Shown piece by piece: positions 16,710 to 25,460 of a stretch of 64,000 nt of DNA; position 1 is the stretch's first letter, and each line of letters starts with the position of its first letter. Both the position numbers and the translations under genes were made by a program. The stretch is taken from positions 3,286,001-3,350,000 of the forward strand of contig NZ_VSRV01000001.1 of NCBI RefSeq assembly GCF_008122525.1, read 5' to 3'. This stretch comes from Marinomonas sp. IMCC 4694 (lineage in GTDB: Bacteria; Pseudomonadota; Gammaproteobacteria; Pseudomonadales; Marinomonadaceae). The notes under the pieces were generated by a model. It was not told the DNA's origin. It saw only the letters and a list, made by a program, of their open reading frames with translations, and ran no database searches.

Positions 16710-18740
16710 CTACGCCGCGATGCCGCTGTGTCTCAATAAGGCATCGGTACTTGGCTCACGACCACGGAACTCAGCGAACAAATCCGCTGCCGGACGGGAG
16801 CCGCCATTTGCCAATATGGTATCACGGAAGCGTGCACCGGTATCTTTATTGAAGATGCCGTCTTCTTCAAATTTTGAAAACGCATCAGCGGACAAGACTT
16901 CAGCCCATTTGTAGCTGTAGTAACCGGCCGCGTAACCGCCTGCAAAGATATGCGAGAAGCTATTTTGGAAACGATTAAACTCAGGCGGTGTAGTCACCGC
17001 GACTTTACTGCGCACATCGTCGATAACCGATTGAACAGAAATGCCTTTTTGGTACTCCATATGCAAACGGAAGTCGAACAAGGAAAATTCCAACTGACGC
17101 ATCATCTGCATGCCGGATTGGAAGTTTTTCGCTGCTAGCATCTTGTCTAACAAGTCTTGTGGCAACGGCTCGCCCGTTTCGTAATGACCGGCAATATGAG
17201 CCAATGCTTCTGGTTCGTAGCACCAGTTTTCCATGAATTGACTTGGCAACTCGACCGCATCCCACGCCACACCGTTAATACCCGATACAGAAGACACATC
17301 CACTTGGGTCAACATGTGGTGCAAACCATGACCAAACTCGTGGAACAAGGTGGTGACTTCGTCGTGCGTCAACAAAGCCGGTTTGTCACCGATAGGTGGC
17401 GTAAAATTACATACCAAATACGCGATCGGCAATTGCAAACGGTTGTCGCTCAAACGACGACGAGTACGGCAAGAATCCATCCATGCACCACCACGTTTTG
17501 CTTCACGCGCGTACGGGTCTAGGTAGAAACGAGAAACGTCTTCCCCATCTTTGCTGATAGTAAAAAGCTGCAAGTCCTTGTTATAGCTGTCGAAATCTTT
17601 TTCTTCGCGAATGTCCACACCAAATAAGGTTTGTGCCACGTGAAACAATCCAGACAAAACCTTGTTCATTGGGAAGTAAGGACGCAGTTCTTCTTGAGAA
17701 ATACTGTACTTATGCTGACGCAATTTTTCCGCGTAGTACGTCATGTCCCAAGCGTTCAATTTTTCCACGCCGTTTTCGTCTTTCGCGAACGATGTTAGCT
17801 GCGCAAGATCTTGTTCTGCCGAGCTTTTTGATTTTTTCGCTAAGTCATCTAAGAAATCAATCACCTGCTGTCCGTTGTCGGCCATTTTGGTCGCAACGGA
17901 CAATTCCGCGTAATTATCGAACCCTAAAATCTGCGCCATCTCATGACGTAATTGCAGAATTTCATCGATCAAAGGCGCGTTATTAAACTTGATGTCGCCG
18001 CCTTGATCAGACGCGCGCGTTGCAAAAGCGCGGTACATTTCTTCGCGAAGTTCGGCATTGTCGGCGTAACTCATTACTGGCATGTAAGAAGGAAAATCTA
18101 AGGTGAACAACCAGCCGTCTTTTTCTTTGGCTTCGGCCATTTGTTTGGCTTGTGCCAACGCAGATTCTGGCAAACCAGACAGTTCGCTTTCGTCAGTGAT
18201 TAACTTGCTCCAGGCTTGTGTCGCATCCAACACGTTTTCACCAAACTGACTGCCCAACTCAGACAAACGCTGGCTGATCTCGCCATAGCGTTTCTTGACG
18301 TTGCCTTCTAGACCCACACCAGACAATTCGAAATCGCGGATCGTTTGAGTTAAGGCTTCGGTTTGTGCTTGATTCAGCTCTTTTGCCGCTTCACTTTCAG
18401 CAAGATTTTTATAAGCTTGATACAAGGCTTTGTTCTGGCCAAGATCCGTATAAAACTGTGTCAATTTTGGCAAGCAGGCGTTATAAGCCGCACGCAATTC
18501 TGGGGTGTTTTTTACGGAATTCAAATGGCCAATTGGCGACCAAAAATTGTTTAGGTCGTCGTGCAATTGATCCAAAGGCAAAACAAGGCTTTCCCATGTT
18601 GGATGCGTATTTTCGCTCACACAGGCGTCTATTGCCGATTGATTATGCTTCAGTAGTTTCTCTAGATCCGCTTCGATGTTCGCTACATCGACGTCGGTAA
18701 AATTCGGTAAGCTGGTCGCGTCCCATACAGACTGTGACAT
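16710..18740 (-). CDS. prlC: Oligopeptidase A (M3 zinc metallopeptidase)
   Basis: Cytoplasmic oligopeptidase that degrades short peptides, including cleaved signal peptides. The 676-residue protein carries the zinc motif HEFGHGLHH in TTLFHEFGHGLHHMLTQ and the conserved SGINGVAWDAVELPSQFMENW segment. Conserved SYKWAEVLSADAFS and a C-terminal NGGSRPAADLFAEFRGREP confirm the M3A branch. The start ATG at 18740 follows AAAGGA; an upstream in-frame start (18788) is not supported. Confidence 0.96.
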   Translation of the reverse strand: MSQSVWDATSLPNFTDVDVANIEADLEKLLKHNQSAIDACVSENTHPTWESLVLPLDQLHDDLNNFWSPIGHLNSVKNTPELRAAYNACLPKLTQFYTDLGQNKALYQAYKNLAESEAAKELNQAQTEALTQTIRDFELSGVGLEGNVKKRYGEISQRLSELGSQFGENVLDATQAWSKLITDESELSGLPESALAQAKQMAEAKEKDGWLFTLDFPSYMPVMSYADNAELREEMYRAFATRASDQGGDIKFNNAPLIDEILQLRHEMAQILGFDNYAELSVATKMADNGQQVIDFLDDLAKKSKSSAEQDLAQLTSFAKDENGVEKLNAWDMTYYAEKLRQHKYSISQEELRPYFPMNKVLSGLFHVAQTLFGVDIREEKDFDSYNKDLQLFTISKDGEDVSRFYLDPYAREAKRGGAWMDSCRTRRRLSDNRLQLPIAYLVCNFTPPIGDKPALLTHDEVTTLFHEFGHGLHHMLTQVDVSSVSGINGVAWDAVELPSQFMENWCYEPEALAHIAGHYETGEPLPQDLLDKMLAAKNFQSGMQMMRQLEFSLFDFRLHMEYQKGISVQSVIDDVRSKVAVTTPPEFNRFQNSFSHIFAGGYAAGYYSYKWAEVLSADAFSKFEEDGIFNKDTGARFRDTILANGGSRPAADLFAEFRGREPSTDALLRHSGIAA

Positions 18741-18909
18741 ATCGTGATATCCTTTTATATTAATTGAACGCTGTATTGCATTGGTCAATACTATGCTTAC
18801 TAAGATAGGTTGTCTTAACTCTTTTTCAATGCATAAACGCCTATTGTGTTAATAGTTCCTTCATTTTTTAACGCAATGGATTGGCGATAACCCCTTTAAG
18901 CGAGTATTT

Positions 18910-19464
18910 ATGGTGATGAAATCTTTTCGTGGCAAAACACCACAACTAGGCGACCGTGTTTGGGTCGATGACAGCGCAGTGATTATTGGCGATGTGACCA
19001 TTGGTGAAGACAGTTCCGTCTGGCCTTTGGTGGCCATTCGTGGCGACATGCATCGTATTCGTATTGGTGCTCGCACCAGCATTCAAGACAATTCCTGCTT
19101 GCACATTACCCATGCCAGCACTTACAAACCCGAAGGTCACCCTTTGGAAATTGGCGACGACGTAACTGTCGGTCATATGGCGATGTTGCATGGTTGCACC
19201 ATTGGCAGCCGAGTTTTAGTTGGCATGGGCACAACAATTTTGGACGGCGCGGTGATTGAAGATGAAGTCATCATAGGCGCAGGTTCTTTGGTACCACCTG
19301 GTAAACGTTTAGAAACAGGCTTTATGTACATGGGCTCTCCGGTAAAACAAATCCGCCCATTGAACGACAAAGAAACCGAATACTTCCAATACGCAGGACT
19401 GAACTACGTCAAACTCAAAGACGAATACCTTGCGGAAGCACACGCTCAAGACACCCAAAAATAA
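18910..19464 (+). CDS. Gamma-carbonic anhydrase family protein (YrdA-like)
   Basis: A left-handed beta-helix hexapeptide-repeat protein of 184 residues, related to YrdA/PaaY and to gamma-carbonic anhydrases. Repeats run from VIIGDVTIGEDSSVWP through GDDVTVGHMAMLHGCTIG. Metal-ligand histidines are present in LHITHAS, VGHMAMLHGC. Whether it hydrates CO2 is unproven for this branch. It is divergent from prlC. The first of two near-adjacent ATG codons was taken as start. Confidence 0.88.
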   Translation: MVMKSFRGKTPQLGDRVWVDDSAVIIGDVTIGEDSSVWPLVAIRGDMHRIRIGARTSIQDNSCLHITHASTYKPEGHPLEIGDDVTVGHMAMLHGCTIGSRVLVGMGTTILDGAVIEDEVIIGAGSLVPPGKRLETGFMYMGSPVKQIRPLNDKETEYFQYAGLNYVKLKDEYLAEAHAQDTQK

Positions 19465-19530
19465 CACCACCAAAGTGTAAGATAGCCAACGGGAACGCCG
19501 TCTAACTATCTGATACCCTGCGAGGCATAA

Positions 19531-20163
19531 ATGACGAACATGAACCTCGCTGTTGAGATGGAACCTTCAGCAGCAAGCCACGTCTTTCATGACACGGCTT
19601 TTATCGATGAGTTGCGCCTGCAAATGTTGAAATTTGCCACCCTGCAGGTGCGAGACAGCCAGTTAGCGGAAGACGCCGTACAAGAAGCCATGCTATCGGC
19701 GTATCAAAACATTGATCGTTTTGCTCGCCAAGCCGCGTTTAAGACTTGGGTGTTTTCCATATTAAAAAATAAGATTATCGATTTGTTACGCAAAGAAAAG
19801 CGTCACACGGCAGCCAGCCAACTAGAAGAGGGCCCGAATCTAAGCGGCGACGCGCTCATTGAACATTTGTTCGAGGAAAACGGCCATTGGCAAAAAGACG
19901 AGCGCCCAAAAAAATGGGATCAACCGGATCACGGTGTAGAAAACGCGCATTTTTGGAAAGTTTTTGATGCTTGCTTGAATGCGCTGCCTGCCAAGTACGG
20001 TCGATTATTTATGATGCGCGAGTTTCTTGAAATGGACACCAGCGAAATTTGCCATAATGAAGACGTATCCGTCAGTAGTCTGAATGTCACCTTGTACCGC
20101 GCGCGTTTGCGTTTACGAGAGTGCCTAGAAGACCACTGGTTTCAAAAGGAGAACGCCACATGA
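19531..20163 (+). CDS. ECF-like sigma-70 family RNA polymerase sigma factor
   Basis: A 210-residue sigma factor. Region 2 is clear (LAEDAVQEAMLSAYQNIDRFARQAAFKTWVFSILKNKIIDLLRKEKR, spanning about residues 45-92). A linker of some 50 residues follows, then region 4 (LPAKYGRLFMMREFLEMDTSEICHNEDVSVSSLNVTLYRARLRLRECL). The start follows GAGGC. Its stop overlaps the start of the small zinc-finger gene (ATGA), suggesting a sigma/anti-sigma pair. The regulon is unknown. Confidence 0.88.
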   Translation: MTNMNLAVEMEPSAASHVFHDTAFIDELRLQMLKFATLQVRDSQLAEDAVQEAMLSAYQNIDRFARQAAFKTWVFSILKNKIIDLLRKEKRHTAASQLEEGPNLSGDALIEHLFEENGHWQKDERPKKWDQPDHGVENAHFWKVFDACLNALPAKYGRLFMMREFLEMDTSEICHNEDVSVSSLNVTLYRARLRLRECLEDHWFQKENAT

Positions 20164-20351
20164 TGAAGTGCAAACAAGCGACTCAGATGCTATCGGAAAA
20201 ACTGGATCGCCCATTAAGCGCAAAAGAGAAAATTGCCCTGGCAATGCACACGGCGATTTGCACACCGTGTCGCCAATTTGGCAAGCAAATGGAAGACATT
20301 CGCGCTATGTCAAAGTCATACGCAAAGACAAAAGAGTCCAACAAGGACTAA
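20160..20351 (+). CDS. Small zf-HC2-type protein, putative anti-sigma factor
   Basis: A 63-residue protein with the pattern C-K-Q-A-T-Q-M-L-S then MHTAICTPCRQF. The H-x3-C-x2-C arrangement is typical of zinc-binding anti-sigma domains. It has no transmembrane segment, so it would be a soluble anti-sigma or redox/zinc sensor. It is translationally coupled to the sigma gene. Its stop overlaps the convergent znuB stop by four bases with no terminator between. Confidence 0.75.
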   Translation: MMKCKQATQMLSEKLDRPLSAKEKIALAMHTAICTPCRQFGKQMEDIRAMSKSYAKTKESNKD

Positions 20352-21139
20352 CGCAGGCGTTTAAACGGCAGAGTGTAAGCCACCAAAAACAACATCGCCG
20401 CGCACACTACGACACTTGGCCCCGTTGGTGTGTCCCAACGATAGGACGCCCATAGGCCACCGCACACAGACAAGCAGCCGATGACACTCGCAATTGACGC
20501 CATTTGTACCGGTGTTTGCGATAATTTACGAGCCGTGGCGGCTGGAATAATCATCAAAGACGTGATTAGCAATACACCGACAATTTTCATCGCCACCGCA
20601 ATCACCAAAGCCACCAGCAACATCAATAACAGACGAATCGCCTCAACAGGATACCCTTCCACTTTTGCCAGTTCTTCGTTCACCGTCACGGCCAGCAGCG
20701 GCTTCCAAAATACCACCAATAAGGCAATCACCGTCACGCCGCCACCATAAATCCAATACACATCGGCTTGACTGATCGCCAGCAAATCCCCAAACAAATA
20801 CGCCATCAAATCAATGCGAATATTATCGAGGAAGCTCACCGCCACTAAGCCCAGTGACAGCGCCGAATGCGCCAAAATCCCCAGTAAAGTATCGGTCGCG
20901 ATAATGTGTTTCTTCTGCAAAGTGACTAACACCAAGGCTAGACCAACACATAAAACAATAATCGCAAGATTCAAATTGATGTCTAATAAAAAGCCCAAGG
21001 CCACACCCAACAGCGCCGAATGCGCCAACGTATCGCCAAAATACGCCATGCGTCGCCACACCACAAACGCCCCTAACGGCCCTGCGACAGACGCCACTCC
21101 CAATCCGCCTAACAAGGCTCTGAGCAAAAGATCTAACAT
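20348..21139 (-). CDS. znuB: Zinc ABC transporter permease ZnuB
   Basis: Inner-membrane channel of the ZnuABC high-affinity zinc importer (ABC-3 family). 263 residues with about eight hydrophobic segments. Family motifs include GPLGAFVVWRRMAYFGDTLAHSALLGVALG near the N-terminus and MKIVGVLLITSLMIIPAATARKLSQTP. Last gene of the zevB-zur-znuC-znuB operon, 40 nt after znuC. Confidence 0.94.
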   Translation of the reverse strand: MLDLLLRALLGGLGVASVAGPLGAFVVWRRMAYFGDTLAHSALLGVALGFLLDINLNLAIIVLCVGLALVLVTLQKKHIIATDTLLGILAHSALSLGLVAVSFLDNIRIDLMAYLFGDLLAISQADVYWIYGGGVTVIALLVVFWKPLLAVTVNEELAKVEGYPVEAIRLLLMLLVALVIAVAMKIVGVLLITSLMIIPAATARKLSQTPVQMASIASVIGCLSVCGGLWASYRWDTPTGPSVVVCAAMLFLVAYTLPFKRLR

Positions 21140-21179
21140 GGTATTACCAACTCCAAAACAGGGCTAAATCAAGACACAC

Positions 21180-21968
21180 TTAATGATGATGACAATGGGA
21201 ATTATCGTGGGCATGTGCATCGCCCTCGTCCACTAAAATGCTGCCGTGTTCGTCATGAACATGATCGTGCTGATGGGCATAAATCGCGATGGATTCGTCA
21301 GCACCAGGTACACCAAACAAAGCCTGATACGCAGGGTGCCCAGTAACATGTTGTGGGCTACCCGAACAACAGACATGTTGATTGATACACACCACGGTGT
21401 CTGTCTTCGCCATCACCAAATGCAAATCGTGAGACACCATCAACACACCACAATTTAGCTCGTTACGAATGCTTTCGATCAGGTTATACAGCTCCACTTG
21501 GCCATTCACATCCACGCCTTGCACAGGCTCATCCAATACCAATAAATTCGGCTTATTCAACAAGGCCCGCGCCAACAACACTCGCTGCGTTTCGCCGCCA
21601 GACAACACATGCACTTGCGACTGCAACAAATGCCCAATGCCAACCTTTTCGAGGGTTGGCAGAATTTGACGTTTATCCACACCGCGTACCAACGCCAAGA
21701 AATGCTTCACCGTTAATGGCAAGGTTGGATCGATGTGCAGCTTTTGCGGCATGTAGCCAATGCGCAGCGTTTTGTGACGAACCACCTTGCCAGACGTCGC
21801 TTCTTGCAAACCGAGCAAGGTACGAATCAGCGTGCTTTTGCCGCTGCCATTCGGGCCAATCAGGGTCACAATTTCACCTTCGCTGATGGTCATATCAATG
21901 CTTTCCAACAAAACGCGTCCATCAAACGCAATGCCTATTTTTTCAAAGGCAACCAAGCGCTTATTCAT
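21180..21968 (-). CDS. znuC: Zinc ABC transporter ATP-binding protein ZnuC
   Basis: ATPase of the zinc importer. 262 residues: Walker A GPNGSGKST, signature LSGGETQRVLLARAL, Walker B NLLVLDEPVQGVD and the switch SHDLHLVM. The C-terminus is histidine-rich (YAHQHDHVHDEHG and a final HDNSHCHHH), as seen in many ZnuC proteins and consistent with zinc binding. It overlaps the zur stop by four bases (ATGA). Confidence 0.95.
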   Translation of the reverse strand: MNKRLVAFEKIGIAFDGRVLLESIDMTISEGEIVTLIGPNGSGKSTLIRTLLGLQEATSGKVVRHKTLRIGYMPQKLHIDPTLPLTVKHFLALVRGVDKRQILPTLEKVGIGHLLQSQVHVLSGGETQRVLLARALLNKPNLLVLDEPVQGVDVNGQVELYNLIESIRNELNCGVLMVSHDLHLVMAKTDTVVCINQHVCCSGSPQHVTGHPAYQALFGVPGADESIAIYAHQHDHVHDEHGSILVDEGDAHAHDNSHCHHH

Positions 21969-22474
21969 GCATTTTCTCCCACCGCTTTGGCCTTACATTT
22001 CGCGCACAGCCCCGTTAGCTCAATGGTTTCTGCACGCAGTTCAAAGCCCTGTTGAGCGGCCTTTTCGATCAGCGCCGCGTGAATGTCTTGGTAATCAAAT
22101 TCCATGACATTGCGGCATTCATCGCAAATTAAGAAATAGCCTTTGTGAACCTTATCCGCGTGAGCGCAGCCAAGGTACGCGTTCATCGATTCCACCTTGT
22201 GAACCAAGCCCGCCGCCAACAAAAAATCCAACGCACGATACACAGTAGGAGGCGCCGAGTTAAAGCCTTCTTCGGCTAATTTTGCCAATAGCTGATAGGC
22301 GCCAAGAGGGCGATGACTTTCCCAAATCAACTCCAATGCTCGACGGCGTACTTTTGTTAGGCGCTGCCCTTGCTGAATACACAGCGTTTCTGCGGTGGCC
22401 AACGCCGTATCAATACAATGATCATGATCGTGGCGTACATCATGTTCATTGTGGTGTAAATCTTGTTTAGCCAT
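21965..22474 (-). CDS. zur: Zinc uptake regulator Zur (Fur family)
   Basis: Zinc-responsive repressor, 169 residues. Winged helix: GQRLTKVRRRALELIWESHRPLGAYQLLAKL, then PPTVYRALDFLLAAGLVHKVE. Structural zinc cysteines are in FLICDECRNV and TGLCAKCKA, and the N-terminus has the His-rich HDVRHDHDHC. It overlaps the zevB stop (TAATG), so the repressor is encoded inside the operon that it probably controls through the box at 23438-23454. Confidence 0.95.
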   Translation of the reverse strand: MAKQDLHHNEHDVRHDHDHCIDTALATAETLCIQQGQRLTKVRRRALELIWESHRPLGAYQLLAKLAEEGFNSAPPTVYRALDFLLAAGLVHKVESMNAYLGCAHADKVHKGYFLICDECRNVMEFDYQDIHAALIEKAAQQGFELRAETIELTGLCAKCKAKAVGENA

Positions 22475-23406
22475 TAAAATGCCCTCCCAGCGTTACTCAG
22501 ATAACTCCAAATCATGGAAACACTGATAATGATCAAAGCCGTGGCCGCAAAAAAGCCAAACGCACGAGAAACACGTTGTCGCCAAATTTGATGCTCATTG
22601 CTTAATGACAAACTGGTATCACGTATAAACACGCTGACTCCCGCTAAAATAGCGACCGTAATCGCGGTCCCCAAAGCCATTGCAAAAGTAGCGACAACCC
22701 CCCACCAGAAAATGCCGGTACTCAGAGAAAACAACAAAACTAAAATGGCCCCCGTACAAGGCCGAATACCCACAGCGCCCACCATCGCCCAAATACTGCG
22801 TCGCGCGGTTTTCGTTTCCTCTTCATGATGCGCACAACAAGCATGGTCGTGGCTATGTTCATGACCGTGGCTATGTTCATGAGAATCGTCATGAGAGTGA
22901 TCATGGCCGCAGCCAGATTCCCCTCGCAGCAAACGCACTAAAATCCAAACCCCAATCAAGCCAACGGCCGCAAAACTGGTCATTTCAAAAAAACGACTGA
23001 TTTGCATGGCCTTACCGGCTAATGAGAAAATCTGACTCAAAACCAGAATGACCACGATCGCCATTACCGCTTGCACACCCGCGCACGCAAACGACAAACT
23101 GACACCGCGACGCAAAGGCGCTTTGCTCGCAAGCATATACGCCGAAATGACCGCTTTGCCGTGACCTGGACCCGCTGCATGAAACACACCGTAAAAAAAG
23201 CTGGTAGAAATTAATCCCCACAACAGTACAGGGCTGCCTTCTTTACTTATGGAACGTACTAAAGACACCAACTCACGGTGAAAAGTCGCCTGCTGAGACA
23301 TAATCCAGCGGATAAACTCTTGATAGACTGACATTTCAAATGCCGCATAAGCAGGATTGTAAAGCAATGAGAATGACAGTAAAAAGAAAGCGACGTATTT
23401 CGCCAT
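22474..23406 (-). CDS. zevB: NicO-family metal transporter, ZevB-like
   Basis: A 310-residue membrane protein of the NicO (nickel/cobalt) superfamily. It has a signal-like N-terminus, about six transmembrane segments, the motif GVFHAAGPGHGKAVISAYML and, late in the protein, GAVGIRPCTGAILVLLF. A long cytoplasmic or periplasmic His/Asp loop (HDHSHDDSHEHSHGHEHSHD) is a metal-binding feature. Family annotation often says nickel. But in Haemophilus the NicO protein ZevB works with the DUF1007 protein ZevA in zinc uptake, and here the gene heads the zur-znuC-znuB operon behind a Zur box, so zinc is inferred. Confidence 0.85.
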   Translation of the reverse strand: MAKYVAFFLLSFSLLYNPAYAAFEMSVYQEFIRWIMSQQATFHRELVSLVRSISKEGSPVLLWGLISTSFFYGVFHAAGPGHGKAVISAYMLASKAPLRRGVSLSFACAGVQAVMAIVVILVLSQIFSLAGKAMQISRFFEMTSFAAVGLIGVWILVRLLRGESGCGHDHSHDDSHEHSHGHEHSHDHACCAHHEEETKTARRSIWAMVGAVGIRPCTGAILVLLFSLSTGIFWWGVVATFAMALGTAITVAILAGVSVFIRDTSLSLSNEHQIWRQRVSRAFGFFAATALIIISVSMIWSYLSNAGRAF

Positions 23407-23437
23407 AATTGGCTCTCACTCAAAGTTGGATATAATT

Positions 23438-23454
23438 TTGTTATGGTATAACAA
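23438..23454. promoter_or_regulatory. Zur box upstream of zevB-zur-znuCB
   Basis: TTGTTATGGTATAACAA is a 7-3-7 perfect palindrome. Its centre GTTATGGTATAAC differs by one base from the usual gammaproteobacterial Zur consensus GTTATANTATAAC. It lies 32 nt upstream of the zevB start, where bound Zur would block the promoter. Confidence 0.85.
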
Positions 23455-23553
23455 TTAAATCCTAAGGAGAAGCCAAGGTGAAAAAACGCCACATTGGATG
23501 GAATAATCTAGGGACGAAATTTCTCAGCGCTAATTTGGTAAAGTATAAAAGCC

Positions 23554-24168
23554 TTAAGATGCGAGCTGAGGCTGTAAAAATCCCATCACCCCACTCATAA
23601 AGATTTGTGCCGCCATCGCAGCCAAAATCAATCCGGTAATTTTAGACAATACGTTTAGACCGGTTCGGCCAAGTATTTTTTCGATCAAGGAGCCGGAATA
23701 CAAAATAATCGCCAAAGTGCCCAGGGCAAGCAACAACCCCATCAGGCCGATGAACAAATCCCAGCCTTGCAGCTCAGCACCGTAGACTAAAATGGTACCA
23801 ATCGTCGCAGGGCCAATAATCGTCGGTACGGCCAATGGCACAACCGACACATCGTCGCGCTCTTCGCTGGGCATGCCCACCGCATGGTTTCGTGTGCCGT
23901 CGCGTACCAAGCTTAATGCTGACATAAACAGCAGAATCCCAGATCCAATACGGAAAGAATCCAACGTAATACCCAGCACAGCAAACAGACTGCCACCAAA
24001 AAACAACAACACAAGAGCAATCGCCACGGACGCAATAATGGCTTTATTCGCAACCTGTTTACGTGTCGCAGCGGTCTCTCCACGCGTTAACGCAAGAAAC
24101 ATAGACAACACAAAAAAAGGCGCAAATAGGAAAAAGAACTTAATCCAAGTCGAAATCAATAAACTCAT
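23554..24168 (-). CDS. MarC-family integral membrane protein
   Basis: A member of the MarC/YhgN family of roughly six-helix inner-membrane proteins with no firmly established function. The conserved core is PLAVPTIIGPATIGTILVYGAE, and MSLLISTWIKFFFLFAPFFVLSMFLALT opens the protein. I chose ATG at 24168; an in-frame GTG at 24189 is possible. It probably ends the thrB-zevA-LysE-MarC run of minus-strand genes, 33 nt after the LysE gene. Confidence 0.85.
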   Translation of the reverse strand: MSLLISTWIKFFFLFAPFFVLSMFLALTRGETAATRKQVANKAIIASVAIALVLLFFGGSLFAVLGITLDSFRIGSGILLFMSALSLVRDGTRNHAVGMPSEERDDVSVVPLAVPTIIGPATIGTILVYGAELQGWDLFIGLMGLLLALGTLAIILYSGSLIEKILGRTGLNVLSKITGLILAAMAAQIFMSGVMGFLQPQLAS

Positions 24169-24201
24169 ATAGGACAACCAAAGAAGCACTCAACAACGCG
24201 A

Positions 24202-24843
24202 TCAGCGCTGACTCAATGCGAGTTTTACACCAAAGCCCACCAGCAATACGCCAGTTAAGCCATCCAACGCTTGCGCCACTTTTGGTCGCGCCAGCCAGAC
24301 TCGCGCTTTATGAACCATCAGCGCCAGAAACGTTTGCCACACCATCGCTATGATAAAGTGAAGGGAGGCCATAAAAAGAGATTGCGCCAAAGCCGAATGG
24401 CTTGGATCAATAAATTGCGGCAAAAATGCCATATAAAAAATAATCGGTTTTGGGTTCAATACATTCGACAAAATGCCCTGACGAAAGCCGCCCCACGCGG
24501 TTAAGATTTTCGTTGAGCTCGCATCTTGAAACGTCATACCAATGGGCTTCATCGCACTGCGAATGGCTTGCACACCCAAATACACCAAATACGCCGCCCC
24601 CACTAATTTGAACGCCGTAAACAAGCCTGCTGAACCCAGCAAGATCACCGACAACCCCAGTGCCGATACTGTCGCGTGAGCAAACAGCCCCATGCAAATG
24701 CCCAAACTGGTCAAAAAGCCCAACCGCCACCCGCCCGACGCGGCGTTGCGCATCACAATGATTGTGTCCACACCCGGACTCATGGTCAGCACGGTAATCG
24801 CCGCCAAAAAAGGTAACCATTGGAAATGCTCTAACATTAACAT
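24202..24843 (-). CDS. LysE/RhtB-family amino-acid exporter
   Basis: A 213-residue membrane protein with the family signature AITVLTMSPGVDTIIVMRNAASGGWRLGFLTSLGICMGLF at residues 15-53 and GILSNVLNPKPIIFYMAFLPQF around residue 125. The exported amino acid is unknown; homoserine/threonine is a reasonable guess because thrB is two genes upstream in the same direction. The start is supported by GGATGAGAAG. Confidence 0.88.
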   Translation of the reverse strand: MLMLEHFQWLPFLAAITVLTMSPGVDTIIVMRNAASGGWRLGFLTSLGICMGLFAHATVSALGLSVILLGSAGLFTAFKLVGAAYLVYLGVQAIRSAMKPIGMTFQDASSTKILTAWGGFRQGILSNVLNPKPIIFYMAFLPQFIDPSHSALAQSLFMASLHFIIAMVWQTFLALMVHKARVWLARPKVAQALDGLTGVLLVGFGVKLALSQR

Positions 24844-24871
24844 TTGCTTCTCATCCTGACACTATAACGAC

Positions 24872-25447
24872 TTAAGACCGGCAGGTCAGATCGACCCAAA
24901 CTGCCACGGAGGTTTCAGTAGCTTCACGCTCCATCGGCGTACAGGTTTCCGATAACGCGCCTGTCAACCACACCAAACCTTCTTCTAACGGCTCCATGGC
25001 AAAATACAATTCATCGTCACCAAACGCCATACTTAACGTGGAGGTTTCTAAATTTACGGCGGCGGGCAATTCAATGCCTAAACGCACCCAGAGCATTTGA
25101 TCACGGATGCGCACATCGTCAACATGCACACCTTTTGGCACTAAATCAGCGCCATCTAACTTGAGCTTGATGAAGTAACCGTATTGGTCGAAACTTTGCA
25201 GCACCTCGATCATGTCGAGTTTTTCTTGCCCGGTGAATTCCCCGTCGCCGTTGAGGTCGTATTCCGCAACCAAACTGGTCGAAGTGAAAAGGTCCAACTC
25301 CCAAGTCGCTTCCAAATGCGCCACATTGGCTTGATTGACGGTCACGCGATATTGCGAATCCACCCACACATGAGGGTGTGCCATGACCGATTCAGCAAAT
25401 AAAGCCGTTATGCACAAACACAACAAAAAACGCTTCACACTCTCCAT
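24872..25447 (-). CDS. zevA: DUF1007 periplasmic protein, ZevA-like
   Basis: A 191-residue exported protein: signal peptide about residues 1-23 (LLCLCITALFAESVMA), and a mature N-terminus starting HPHVWVDSQYRV, the DUF1007 hallmark where the histidines are likely metal ligands. It contains an EF-hand-like loop DLNGDGEFTGQEKLDM. In Haemophilus the DUF1007 protein ZevA partners the NicO permease ZevB for zinc uptake. Here the partner lies about 1.5 kb downstream in a separate transcript, while zevA is 13 nt after thrB. Confidence 0.8.
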   Translation of the reverse strand: MESVKRFLLCLCITALFAESVMAHPHVWVDSQYRVTVNQANVAHLEATWELDLFTSTSLVAEYDLNGDGEFTGQEKLDMIEVLQSFDQYGYFIKLKLDGADLVPKGVHVDDVRIRDQMLWVRLGIELPAAVNLETSTLSMAFGDDELYFAMEPLEEGLVWLTGALSETCTPMEREATETSVAVWVDLTCRS

Positions 25448-25460
25448 AAAGACTGTCTCG

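Noticed and set aside
22474..23406. Nickel/cobalt exporter or uptake protein
   Set aside because: Possible by family alone, but the Zur box, the zur-znuCB operon and the DUF1007 neighbour fit zinc better.
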